26,070 bases of DNA, from contig JBMCLJ010000007.1 in the NCBI GenBank assembly GCA_048615375.1, positions 1-26,070 on the forward strand. The letters run 5' to 3'. Under the pieces are notes generated by a model, which worked only from the letters and a program-made list of their open reading frames with translations, was not told where the DNA came from and did not search any database. Every line of letters starts with the position of its first letter. The stretch's first letter is position 1. The DNA comes from JBMCLJ01 sp048615375. GTDB lineage: Bacteria > Patescibacteriota > Dojkabacteria > JAOAGR01. Below are positions 16,427 to 24,081 of this stretch, piece by piece. The position numbers were made by a program, and so were the translations under genes.

Positions 16427-16435
16427 TGATATACT
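16427..16435 (+). promoter_or_regulatory. Extended -10 promoter of the sigma-fusion gene
   Basis: TGATATACT (TG-n-TATACT, -10 5 of 6) ends 19 bp before ATG 16455. It lies inside the longer open frame from 16359, which argues for 16455 as the real start. Confidence 0.45.
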
Positions 16436-16454
16436 TGCTAGTAATCACTTGGCA

Positions 16455-17912
16455 ATGCATCAGATAAAGAAACAACCTGCATTCAACTTCAGCGAGTGTT
16501 ACGCGAATAACGTTGACAGTGCATATCGGTACGCGTACACGCTTACTCAGGACAGGGCACTTGCCGAGGATCTCACGGCACAAGCGTTCCTCACCCTGCT
16601 TGAAAAACAGGATACACTGCAGGTCAGTCATGAAACAGTAAAATACTGGCTGTTCAGGACGATAAAAAACCACAACAGCAATAGAATGAGAAAGAAACAA
16701 GAAGAAACAATGGAAAGCGACTGTGAAGTGGCCAGTGATGACGAGTCCATAGAAGCCATCGCTATTGCCAAAGCCGACATCAAGCTGGTGTCTACGTACC
16801 TGCAAAATTTGTCTCCAACTGAACGGGAAATAATCACGCTCAGGCTGTGGGAGGACATGAGTTACAACGATATCAGCGATCAGCTCGGAATACCGGCTGA
16901 TACAGCCCGCGTAAAATACCGCAGAGCAATCCAGAAACTCACAAAACAACTCCAGGGCACCAAGAAACGCGCAATTACACCGGAACTGGTTATCACGGGT
17001 CTACTTGCCTGCCGTGACGCGAAAGCACACAAACTTCCTCTATTTTTACACACAAGTACCTTCTTAAAAATCTACAAAAACCCTGTGCTTAAGTATTTGC
17101 CCCTAACCCTCACTCGACTAGGTTCGCTTCTCAATATGCGGCGATTACCGGCTCTGACAATCATGACCTGCTTTATACTGCTCTTACTTACCTACCCCAC
17201 TATGCTCCCTCAAGGTATCCGGGAAGTTGCTAGCACAACTCACACGCCACACAAAAACGATCTCACGTTATCAGCATCAATAAACTTGTCTCCTGAACCG
17301 GCGCGATCACCTCAGACACCAAACATTACAGAGATTACTCCTGAGCCACTACCTCAAACCAAACCGCCTGTATCGCAAAAAAATAACAATACTATTTCAC
17401 AGCCTTCTCAACACAATCAACCTAATCAGCACCACTCCCCTCATTCTCCAGAGAATGAGACAGCAGAATCAGGACAAGATCCAGAACCCGCTTACCTTGA
17501 ATACCAGGATGAAGAAACAAGAATTACCTTCCAATATCCTTCCCGTCTAAACGTTATCAAAAATACTACAGCTTCCGAGATCACTTTCTCTATCTCCAAC
17601 GGAGCAGATAAGCTCATCATATCCAGGAAACCAAGTCCCGTACAACCACTACAACCTTCCAGCATTACCAGCGAACAAATACTCAGCACAAGCACCGGTA
17701 AGACGGTAGTAAAAGTAGTCAGATCACATGTCACTCCTTCTACCGAAATCAGATACACTACACTACATACAGATAACCCCAGCTTCCCGCAAGGATATTA
17801 TACCAGCGGATTTCCTCTGAATGGAGCATGGGAAGTCGGCATCGACACTACCACCCAGCACGAACCAAAGCCTATGCTCGAGGAGATTGTTAAAAGTCTT
17901 AGGCATAACTAG
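16455..17912 (+). CDS. ECF sigma factor fused to a membrane anchor and extracytoplasmic domain
   Basis: The product has 485 aa from ATG 16455. Sigma region 2 spans about 18-78 ('DSAYRYAYTLTQDRALAEDL', 'VKYWLFRTIKNHNSNRMRK'). Region 4 spans about 119-166 ('LSPTEREIITLRLWEDMSYN', 'GIPADTARVKYRRAIQKL'). A single membrane helix at about 231-247 follows, then a Pro/Ser/Thr/Gln-rich linker of about 90 residues, then a beta-rich domain (about 347-485; 'ITFQYPSRLNV', 'EITFSISNGADKLIISRKP') resembling PsbP-like or lipoprotein sensor folds. The sigma half should direct RNA polymerase while tethered to the membrane, with the outer domain sensing or binding an envelope signal. No separate anti-sigma gene is adjacent. 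The 32 extra residues from ATG 16359 are not sigma-like and overlap the promoter, so I leave them out. Its stop shares CTAG with the convergent methyltransferase stop. Confidence 0.82.
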   Translation: MHQIKKQPAFNFSECYANNVDSAYRYAYTLTQDRALAEDLTAQAFLTLLEKQDTLQVSHETVKYWLFRTIKNHNSNRMRKKQEETMESDCEVASDDESIEAIAIAKADIKLVSTYLQNLSPTEREIITLRLWEDMSYNDISDQLGIPADTARVKYRRAIQKLTKQLQGTKKRAITPELVITGLLACRDAKAHKLPLFLHTSTFLKIYKNPVLKYLPLTLTRLGSLLNMRRLPALTIMTCFILLLLTYPTMLPQGIREVASTTHTPHKNDLTLSASINLSPEPARSPQTPNITEITPEPLPQTKPPVSQKNNNTISQPSQHNQPNQHHSPHSPENETAESGQDPEPAYLEYQDEETRITFQYPSRLNVIKNTTASEITFSISNGADKLIISRKPSPVQPLQPSSITSEQILSTSTGKTVVKVVRSHVTPSTEIRYTTLHTDNPSFPQGYYTSGFPLNGAWEVGIDTTTQHEPKPMLEEIVKSLRHN

Positions 17913-18439
17913 TGAGAAACATAGAGCACCCTCGCTCTTCCAACAAATCCCAGCCGATCTTCCTTGACCGGTAAGCCCTTTGACCTGGCGAGTTCGAAGA
18001 GTGAATCCGTCCATCGCACATCGGGCACTTTCACAATAGGCTCATCAATCACACAACACGGCACCAGCACAAAATTTTTCTGGAACATCTCAGCCGCCTC
18101 AAGCATCTTGATACAAGAACCATGCACATGCATCCCGATAAGCAAGTCAAAGTCCTTCGCCATTTCCGGTTCGAATATTTCTTCTCTATATGGCACAGTC
18201 GCATCCCCAGGAATCCGCACACGCCTTTTTGTATGAATATCAGTATACTTCGATGGCAACCCCTGCTCTACCGGGTCAATCACCACCCCTTCAAAACCCC
18301 TTTGATTAAGCAAGTATGTCAATAGCCCCTTTCCCCCGCCAATATCCGCCACCCTGCACGGCGCGTAATGCGCCACAATCCAGTCCGCAAACACCTGAAA
18401 CCTGAACTTCTTCGGTTTTCTCGGCTTCTTACGCTCCAT
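17909..18439 (-). CDS. Class I SAM-dependent methyltransferase-like protein
   Basis: The 176-aa cytoplasmic protein has the SAM-binding motif I 'VADIGGGKGLLTYLL' at about 30-44, an acidic end to strand 2 ('GVVIDPVEQGL'), 'DFDLLIGMHVHGSCIKMLEA' where motif IV lies, and 'NFVLVPCCVID' near the next strand. The G-x-H-x-x-G and P-C-C signatures recall the METTL25/Trm13-like Methyltransf_32 group, several of which act on RNA or ribosomal components; substrate is not evident. The N-terminus is very basic (MERKKPRKPKK), consistent with nucleic-acid contact. The protein is shorter than most relatives (usually above 200 aa) but complete in its core. It overlaps the sigma gene tail to tail by 4 bp. Confidence 0.7.
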   Translation of the reverse strand: MERKKPRKPKKFRFQVFADWIVAHYAPCRVADIGGGKGLLTYLLNQRGFEGVVIDPVEQGLPSKYTDIHTKRRVRIPGDATVPYREEIFEPEMAKDFDLLIGMHVHGSCIKMLEAAEMFQKNFVLVPCCVIDEPIVKVPDVRWTDSLFELARSKGLPVKEDRLGFVGRARVLYVSH

Positions 18440-18558
18440 GGAGGATTATAGCAGACTTACTTGAGTCAACTTCACTTCAACCTGGTTACTTCAACGCCTG
18501 GCTCATACATTCTAACTCCCCTCATTTTTTAATATTTCCCCATTTTCCCACCAACGTG

Positions 18559-18564
18559 TATAAT
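18559..18564 (+). promoter_or_regulatory. -10 box of the tRNA-Pro gene
   Basis: Perfect TATAAT 22 bp upstream of the first tRNA base, preceded by GTG; the expected start leaves a 5' extension of about 16 nt for RNase P to remove. No clear -35. Confidence 0.5.
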
Positions 18565-18586
18565 CGCTTCAATTACCAATTCACCT

Positions 18587-18663
18587 CGGGGTATAGCTTA
18601 GTTGGCTAAAGCGCAAGGCTGGGGGTCTTGAGATCGCTGGTTCGAGTCCAGTTACCCCGACCA
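18587..18663 (+). tRNA. trnP: tRNA-Pro (anticodon GGG), CCA encoded
   Basis: It folds as a complete cloverleaf. The acceptor CGGGGTA pairs with TACCCCG; the D-stem is GCTT/AAGC; the anticodon stem CAAGG/TCTTG (one G-U) holds the loop CTGGGGG, so the anticodon is GGG. The T-stem GCTGG/CCAGT has loop TTCGAGT. The discriminator A and CCA are encoded. The C1-G72 pair with A73 is the bacterial tRNA-Pro identity signature. The accessory-looking tract starts right after it. A T-rich stretch at about 18690-18707 follows but no hairpin is convincing. Confidence 0.95.
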
Positions 18664-18927
18664 ATTCAAGTCCCATTCAATGCATCACTATCCTTTTTTA
18701 TGATTTTTTCAGTGAATATTCGCTCTCTATGTCTTCCCAAAATTTTAAAAAAGACAGGTTTTTAATCGTTCAAGAATAAAGACATAACAGATACAGGAAT
18801 TGCTTCTGGATAGTTTTTAAGAAAAATAGACAGGAAAAGATACTCTGGTCAAATTGTCATGGCGTATACCATATACAGCAGTGGATCTCAATTGCTTATT
18901 TGGTTTTTGATTTGTAATAATGTTGAA

Positions 18928-19377
18928 ATGATGCAAATTACTCCCCTATCACTATTAAACAGTGAACTCAGTAGTGAGATAATAATTGATATTATACTTG
19001 AAAACGATTTGAAGATTGAGCTTGAGATAGACCTTCATTACGACGATTCTCCCGATTGTTACTGGATCACCGATTCGAATAATGGTTTCGAATTAAGTTT
19101 TAACGATAACAGAAGACTTGTTACAGTATTCTGTTATTTTGATGATAGTAGCACATTTGCACCATGTGCTTTACATCTAGACAATTTTGATCCAAAGACT
19201 TCACTTTCTTCCCTTATCAATCAATTAGGAAAACCCGATTTCACATCGCGTGATGGTAACGGAATTAGATATGATTTTGATACTTATTCTGTGCACTATA
19301 AATTTGATCTGAATAAAGTTGTAATGGTTACTTATATGACCAAAGATGTAACACCAGGTCGAAGAACTCAATACTGA
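18928..19377 (+). CDS. Small protein of unknown function (possible immunity-like fold)
   Basis: The product has 149 aa from ATG 18928. An in-frame ATG at 18859 would add a 23-residue hydrophobic stretch. I prefer 18928 because TG-T-AATAAT (18913-18921) is an extended -10-like box 6 bp upstream. The protein is acidic and rich in Asp, Asn and Ser, with alternating strands in the first half. A C-terminal pattern ('SLINQLGKPDFTSRDGNGI', then 'VHYKFDLNKVVMVTYM') is seen in small immunity-like or lipoprotein-like proteins. That is a resemblance, not an assignment. It is AT-rich, monocistronic and directly downstream of the tRNA and its 3' tract, which suggests acquired DNA. Confidence 0.5.
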   Translation: MMQITPLSLLNSELSSEIIIDIILENDLKIELEIDLHYDDSPDCYWITDSNNGFELSFNDNRRLVTVFCYFDDSSTFAPCALHLDNFDPKTSLSSLINQLGKPDFTSRDGNGIRYDFDTYSVHYKFDLNKVVMVTYMTKDVTPGRRTQY

Positions 19378-19516
19378 AAAGATGTAGCCGCCTCCACCAT
19401 CCTAAAAATTCATATTTGCTAAATAACATAAAGTCTTATGATAGTTCACACAAAAAATAGTTACAGACAACATTTTTATCGATCAATTTTGAGACAGCTC
19501 ATGGTAGTTCAATATT

Positions 19517-19906
19517 CTAAGAACGCTCAACGATTATAAGAGACGATAGATTAAGTGTTGCGATCAGAACCCAGATCAATACAGGTAGTAGAAGAAGCGC
19601 CGACAATGAATTCACTTGAAATACTCTAAATAGAATAAAGACTAAAAATCCACCATATAGAATAGTACCGATAAGTCCAGGTACTGGCTGAAATCCGAAT
19701 GAGTACAGAGGGTATGCTATTGTCAAAATTAGAAGTAAAAGAATTAACATTACTTCAAAGCTTACAGAATCTCCCCTTTGCTGATAAAGTAATACCCCCG
19801 AAACGATCATCAAAGTCATAAGAAATATCCACACATAACTTACAATCGCGTTTATAGTTGGATCAAGTATAAAAACAACTCTTTCTGCAAGTTTAGTAAT
19901 CGACAT
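19517..19906 (-). CDS. Small four-helix membrane protein, unknown
   Basis: The 129-aa protein has four hydrophobic segments (about 24-42, 52-70, 76-94 and 98-124) and short loops. A Pro/Gly-containing 'FQPVPGLIG' lies between the second and third. No family is recognised; the arrangement resembles small DUF-type inner-membrane proteins. A TATACT lies about 20 bp upstream of the ATG on the minus strand and AGAGAG just before the start might serve as a weak ribosome site. The 139-bp gap to the convergent gene on the left and the 292-bp gap to the right (19907-20198) hold no other gene I can support. Confidence 0.5.
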   Translation of the reverse strand: MSITKLAERVVFILDPTINAIVSYVWIFLMTLMIVSGVLLYQQRGDSVSFEVMLILLLLILTIAYPLYSFGFQPVPGLIGTILYGGFLVFILFRVFQVNSLSALLLLPVLIWVLIATLNLSSLIIVERS

Positions 19907-20198
19907 ACGTCTCTCTAAGTTAAGTATAGACCAGTTAATCTATACGACACCTAATCAAGATCGTGAGAGTAATCCAGTATCTATTTAAATGAACTAGAGT
20001 CATTATCAATCGAACTAATGTTATTTATTCGGAATATTCACGATTCTCTCAATTGTTTCTTTCCTAATACATCCTGCAAGAGCAGATTTATCTTTATCAA
20101 AACATAGCTTACTGAACCCTCCTTCACTGGATCTCCTCTACTCTTGCGCCTATAATCTTTTGTCTCTCCAGTATATTAAAACGTAGAGTGTCAGAATT

Positions 20199-20906
20199 AT
20201 GAAAGTCGAACTTGAACTACATCCGATCCAGTCGAGGATTTTAAAAGATCTGAGTATACTTAGTTCCGCGCGGTTTTCTGATCTTAACAAGAAAAAATTG
20301 CCTACAGATCAGTTCAGCTTCCACCTGAGACGGCTTGTAAATCTGGAATTGCTACAAAAAGACAGGGATAATGTGTACCGGCTCACGATTACCGGCAAAG
20401 AATTTATTGGAAGGCTTGACCCGGTAGAGCTACATGTAGAGAAGCAAGGAAAAATATGTGTAATGATTATCTGCACGCGGATAAATGAACATGGAATAAC
20501 GCAGTACCTCGTTCACCAGCGACTTCGGGAGCCGTTTTATAACACGTATGGTCCAATAATCCGTAAGATTAAATGGGGGGAAAACGCTCAAGAAGCAGGC
20601 CAAAGGGTGCTTGGCGAATTTGCGGGGTTACAGGGACTCTGCGAACTGTCAGGAATTCTTCACAAAATACAAAATGTGCATGGGAATGAAGAAACTGTTC
20701 AGGATACATATTTGTACGTTTGCACTGTGGTAAATCCAGAAGGTAAACTTATTGAAAATATCGGCGAGGGAAAAAACTTCTGGCTGGGAAAGGATGAATT
20801 TTTACAATTGGAGAGAAACTTTAGAGGTATAGCACAGGTTCTGGACAAAGTTGAGCAGGAAAAACACTGGATACTGGAGGTGTCAGAGCAGATAAACTAT
20901 TTCTAA
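20199..20906 (+). CDS. Winged-helix - NUDIX fusion, NUDIX box degenerate
   Basis: The 235-aa protein has an N-terminal winged helix (about 8-72; 'QSRILKDLSILSSARFSDLN', 'FSFHLRRLVNLELL', 'YRLTITGKEF') followed by a NUDIX-like fold (about 85-225). The box at about 127-146 reads GENAQEAGQRVLGEFAGLQG. Set against GX5EX7REUXEEXGU, the Glu of R-E is Val and one Glu of the E-E pair is Phe, so metal-dependent hydrolysis is doubtful. Such HTH-NUDIX proteins often act as ligand-sensing repressors, the NUDIX fold binding a nucleotide-type effector (NrtR-like). It lies 41 bp upstream of a second NUDIX gene on the same strand and could regulate it. Complete and in frame. Confidence 0.75.
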   Translation: MKVELELHPIQSRILKDLSILSSARFSDLNKKKLPTDQFSFHLRRLVNLELLQKDRDNVYRLTITGKEFIGRLDPVELHVEKQGKICVMIICTRINEHGITQYLVHQRLREPFYNTYGPIIRKIKWGENAQEAGQRVLGEFAGLQGLCELSGILHKIQNVHGNEETVQDTYLYVCTVVNPEGKLIENIGEGKNFWLGKDEFLQLERNFRGIAQVLDKVEQEKHWILEVSEQINYF

Positions 20907-20947
20907 CTTCCTGGCACTCTGACAATTATTGAAACCAATCAAAACCC

Positions 20948-21271
20948 ATGAAAGAAATACTGAGAATCGCTCAGAAAGGACTAATACTTAATACAAGCAA
21001 AGACGCAATCCTTGTGATTAAATATTTAGAGAGCATCTTCATACCTGACAAGGTCAAAGGCCGGATAGGTCTCCCCGGAGGACAGATTGAGTTCGGAGAA
21101 GAACCTGACAGTGCTTTTGTCAGGGAAGTCCAGGAGGAGACAGGTATCACCATCACTCCACTTCTGTATTTCCTGTTGAACCTGTTGCAGCAGATCCTCA
21201 GTGATCATTTTTTCTACAAAGGAGATTTCCATATCCCGATCGTTGAGAATATCGTCGCTATAACCAGTTAG
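20948..21271 (+). pseudogene. NUDIX hydrolase, C-terminus lost at a junction
   Basis: The first 67-70 residues are a normal NUDIX start with a complete box at 45-67 (G45, E51, R59-E60, E63-E64, G66). From about base 21150 the frame only reads the antisense of the ECF sigma gene from the other strand, giving a non-native tail to the stop at 21271. Family members usually have 130-150 aa and need strands after the box to complete the fold, so this 107-aa product is probably dead. No Shine-Dalgarno is visible before the ATG. It would have been the second gene of a unit with the HTH-NUDIX gene. Confidence 0.7.
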
Positions 21272-21586
21272 CTCTGACCGTCTGGCATGGATATTCCAGA
21301 GATTACGTACCGTCCTGAATAGCCAGTACTTAATACTCACCCCCTGCCAGACAAACGAGTCCAGCTTTTTATAGAACTCGGTAAACGCCTGTGATACGAG
21401 GTCTGCAGCGTCTTGTACATTATTTGCAAGAGAATAAGCACATCTATACATATCCGGAAGGAAGTAATTATACAAGTCAGCAAACTTTTCTTTATCTGCC
21501 TTACAAGCGTTAAGCAATTGCTTTTCTTTTTCCAGGTTACTTTGTATAGTATTTTTTTCCGTGTACAGTTTAGACTCTTTTCTCAT
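21026..21586 (-). pseudogene. ECF sigma factor, region 4 lost at a junction
   Basis: Residues 1-143 are a good ECF sigma region 2 plus linker: 'MYRCAYSLANNVQDAADLV', then 'FTEFYKKLDSF' and 'IKYWLFRTVRNLWNIHARRS'. Region 4, which should start near residue 140, is missing. From about base 21160 the frame reads the antisense of the NUDIX gene and ends at 21026. The preserved half resembles the intact sigma fusion at 16455 (shared 'KYWLFRT' and R-x-A-Y-x-L patterns), so the two are paralogues. Without region 4 it cannot bind -35 DNA. The break is the same point at which the convergent NUDIX gene ends. Confidence 0.72.
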
Positions 21587-21963
21587 TGGGAAGTACTGGT
21601 CATAACCACTAAAAATAAACAGAGTTATTTGGTCAATATATAACGCTTTTTAACTAGTAAGGATTTAGTGACTTATTTCTAGTACGTCCCTTACCTACCA
21701 ATGCAAACGCCATAAAAAAGTGACAGAGTGAAGGTGATATCAGGAAGTGCAAACGTTTATTGTAATGAAATCTAAAAACGCTGAGATAGTAGTTTAAAAG
21801 AAAATGACAAGTACATCATAAGTAGATACATACTAAGATAGTGCAGTGCAATAACGAATAAATACAGCATTATAATGCGTAGTTTGACATAACATACCCA
21901 TGCCTCAACTAATTATATACTAGATATATTTACTTGTTTCACGTTTTCTGGCATTATCCGCCG
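21587..21963. other. Gene-free stretch between sigma remnant and membrane pseudogene
   Basis: This 377-bp AT-rich tract has stops in all frames and no supported gene. It contains promoter-like words only: TTGACC and a TTTAGT 17 bp on (minus strand, near 21613-21641) for the sigma remnant, and TTGACA at 21884-21889 with TATACT at 21916-21921 on the plus strand at a poor spacing (26 bp). Confidence 0.5.
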
Positions 21964-23117
21964 ATGCAACAAGGAAAGACAGACCAGACATCACGTATTC
22001 CTTTTGCCCAATCAATAAATAATATTCTACACTCACATTCTAGAAAACTGGGGTATGATGTTCTCCTTGACACCATTTTCTGGATTATTGTAGGAACCTT
22101 TGAAATAGCCCTCATATACCGACTTGCAACCCTTCGTGAAGTTGAACCGCTTACAGAGATTACAAAATACTACATAATCCTCTTCATCACAACGTTCTTA
22201 TTCTTTTTGTTTGTCCCCAAAGTTCTTGTTAATAAAAACTCTCAAAAGCAGTTTTGTCACGAGTAATATTGTAAAAGTAGCGATGTGTGTTGTTTTACTG
22301 GCGTTCTATCACCAACTGCAACAACCACTCGTTCTCTACTCGTTCGCCGCAATGAAAGGCTTGCAGCAGGTTTTACACTATTACACCTAATCATTACGCG
22401 CTTCTTAAACTGTTCTCTGATATACAGAGAGACTCTTTTGATATTAAGCTGCAGTCATTTCTCACTTTTTTTCCAATTCTCATTCCTTATATTACAGGAT
22501 TACTCATTTCCAGAATGAACTGGAGTATCTTTCCAGAAAATCAACACCTCCCGTCAGGGTACGCTTCCGTCTTTGTAGTATGCATTTTACTGGCAATGTT
22601 TACTATCATCTTCGCGCCAGGATTTAACCATCGGTTTACCTTAAACTTTTCCTACAAAGATTTACTGAACTTTCTTGTGTCAAAAAAAGATTTATCACTA
22701 AAATTCTTTATAATGAGCTGGGCATTCAGGGAGATTGGCGTTATTGTCTGTGTTGGAATACTGAGTTTCATTATTCTACAAAATGAGTTTAATGTAGGTT
22801 TGTTCACTTCTCTCCTGTCGCTATTTGGAACTATATTTGGCAAAAACATAGTGATGAAAGAGTTCGATAAACGAAGCGTTGAAAGTAATCACCCGCAAGA
22901 AATGTATATACTTATGCGCGAGTTTCTTATCTTTCCGAGCAGGCTCGCTTTTCTTCTGCTCGTATTATTCCTGGTGCAAATGATAGGCTCCGGCTCAGAA
23001 ACAGCCCGACTATCGCTAGTAGGGTTATCAATCGTGAGTGTATCTGAAGTACTACTTATTTATCAGATAGTAAAAGGACAGAGCAAGATCAAAATTGTAC
23101 CAAAGGTGACAAATTAA
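21964..23117 (+). pseudogene. Polytopic membrane protein (MFS-like), two frameshifts
   Basis: Three consecutive frames join into one protein of about 385 aa. ATG 21964 opens a membrane-rich part ending out of frame at 22266. A one-base shift in the AAAA run at about 22243-22247 restores a frame that reads 'IVKVAMCVVLLAFYHQLQQP' and 'SFAAMKGLQQVLHYYT' to a TAA at 22388. A second shift near 22380-22390 restores 'NHYALLKLFSDIQRDSFDI' and continues without a break into the frame that contains ATG 22515, ending at 23117. About ten to twelve hydrophobic helices and the loop 'YKDLLNFLVSKKDLSLKF' are consistent with a Major Facilitator-like transporter, but no signature motif is decisive. Either a decaying gene or two indel errors in the assembly. 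Confidence 0.6.
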
Positions 23118-23142
23118 ATTTTTACATGTGTAGGTATGAGAA

Positions 23143-23546
23143 TTAGTCCGCGTGCTGACCTTGAATATTTACCATTCACCTGACGCCATATTTATCCACC
23201 AGCATACCAAAAGTATCTCCCAGTCAGCTTTTTCCAGAGGCATCAACACCATACCTCCGTCTGAAAGCTTTTCCCAATGCTTCCGAAGTACTTCTTCATT
23301 ATCACCACTAAGCGACATACTGATATTCCATACTTTCTGGAGTATCTGAAACCATAAATTCAATTCCGTTATCTGCAACAAGAGTGGCATGCATTACTTT
23401 GTTATCTTCTTCCGGGTCTTGAGAAACATTAAACTCTTTAAAAGTAGTTATCATTAATTCACCACCGAATACACTTTTGTAAAATTCCATTGCTTCGCAA
23501 GTAGTATCTCTGAAACTAATATATATGGGTTGAGATTGATTTGCAT
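23143..23546 (-). pseudogene. VOC/PhnB-like glyoxalase-fold protein, shattered
   Basis: From ATG 23546 the pieces spell a PhnB-type VOC protein: 'MQINLNPYI' | 'SFRDTTCEAMEFYKSVFGGE' ... 'GIEFMVSDTPES' | 'ISMSLSGDNEEVLRKHWEKL' 'SDGG' 'LEKADW' | 'GDTFGMLVDKYGVR' * 'MVN'. Each bar is a frameshift (one in the TATATA run near 23520, one near 23323, one near 23215). The asterisk is a TGA where the family has Trp. Such proteins have about 130-140 aa, matching this span. With three shifts and a nonsense codon it is clearly non-functional. Confidence 0.78.
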
Positions 23547-23786
23547 ATTTTCTTTCTTTTTTTGTAAATGCTATTTTAAAGTGTCATCAAATTACACTCG
23601 TTGTAGTAACTCTTCTCAGTACACCTGCCTGAGCCAAGCGAAATCTAACTTTTAGTTTCCTGACTTTCAGCAAATCTTCGAAAATTACACAGAATAGCCT
23701 GCCAGCTGGGGGATATACTTGAGTATCGATGCCATACCCCACTCTGCCACACATCACTTACTGGATAATTCACTATATAATATAAT

Positions 23787-23815
23787 TTGACATATGTAAT
23801 GCATTTAAATAAAAT
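23787..23815 (+). promoter_or_regulatory. Promoter/operator of the VapBC-type operon
   Basis: TTGACA (perfect), a 17-bp spacer, then TAAAAT (5 of 6), ending 5 bp before the antitoxin ATG, so transcription should start at the ATG. The spacer holds two adjacent 8-bp palindromes, ACATATGT (23790-23797) and AATGCATT (23798-23805), which suit autoregulation by an AbrB-fold antitoxin. Confidence 0.7.
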
Positions 23816-23820
23816 ATCTT

Positions 23821-24081
23821 ATGTTTACTCATATCACAATAACTTCTCAGGGACAGATTAGCATTCCTGCTAAGTTTCGACGGATACTCGGTTTAAAAAA
23901 GCAATCAAAAGTGATAATGGAGCTTCAAGATGAAAGGATTATTATTAGACCCGAAAGAGATTTAATGCAACTGGATGGAATTATTAGCGATAGAGCATTT
24001 CCGTACTCTCCAGAAAAAATTAATACATTAGAAAAAAAAGCTCTGGAAAAATGGGTGAAAGAAAAGCATACTAAAAAATGA
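23821..24081 (+). CDS. AbrB/SpoVT-fold antitoxin (VapB-type)
   Basis: The 86-aa protein has a swapped-hairpin AbrB DNA-binding domain at about 3-50: 'ITITSQGQISIPAKFRRILG' followed by 'KVIMELQDERIIIRPE'. The charged C-terminal tail (about 52-86) is of the kind that wraps the toxin's active site. It binds and neutralises the PIN toxin and represses its own promoter. The stop overlaps the toxin start as ATGA, so antitoxin is made first and the toxin by coupled translation. The ATG is placed at the predicted transcription start, i.e. a leaderless message. Confidence 0.88.
   Translation: MFTHITITSQGQISIPAKFRRILGLKKQSKVIMELQDERIIIRPERDLMQLDGIISDRAFPYSPEKINTLEKKALEKWVKEKHTKK

Noticed and set aside
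16359..16454. Longer N-terminus for the sigma-fusion protein
   Set aside because: The 32 residues do not resemble sigma region 2 and overlap the palindrome and extended -10 box.
18464..18490. TTACTTGA...TTCAACCTGGTT as a third copy of the AlbA-flanking palindrome
   Set aside because: Resembles the right end of copy 1 but has no matching left arm and no 54-bp spacing.
21351..21366. CGAGTCCAG matching part of the tRNA-Pro T-loop as a possible attachment repeat
   Set aside because: Only 9 bp, lies inside the sigma coding sequence and lacks the tRNA 3' end; chance match.
23160..23185. In-frame TGA for Trp in the VOC gene as a sign of UGA recoding
   Set aside because: TGA is the normal stop of several intact genes here (for example at 1948 and 11916), and the VOC gene has several frameshifts as well.
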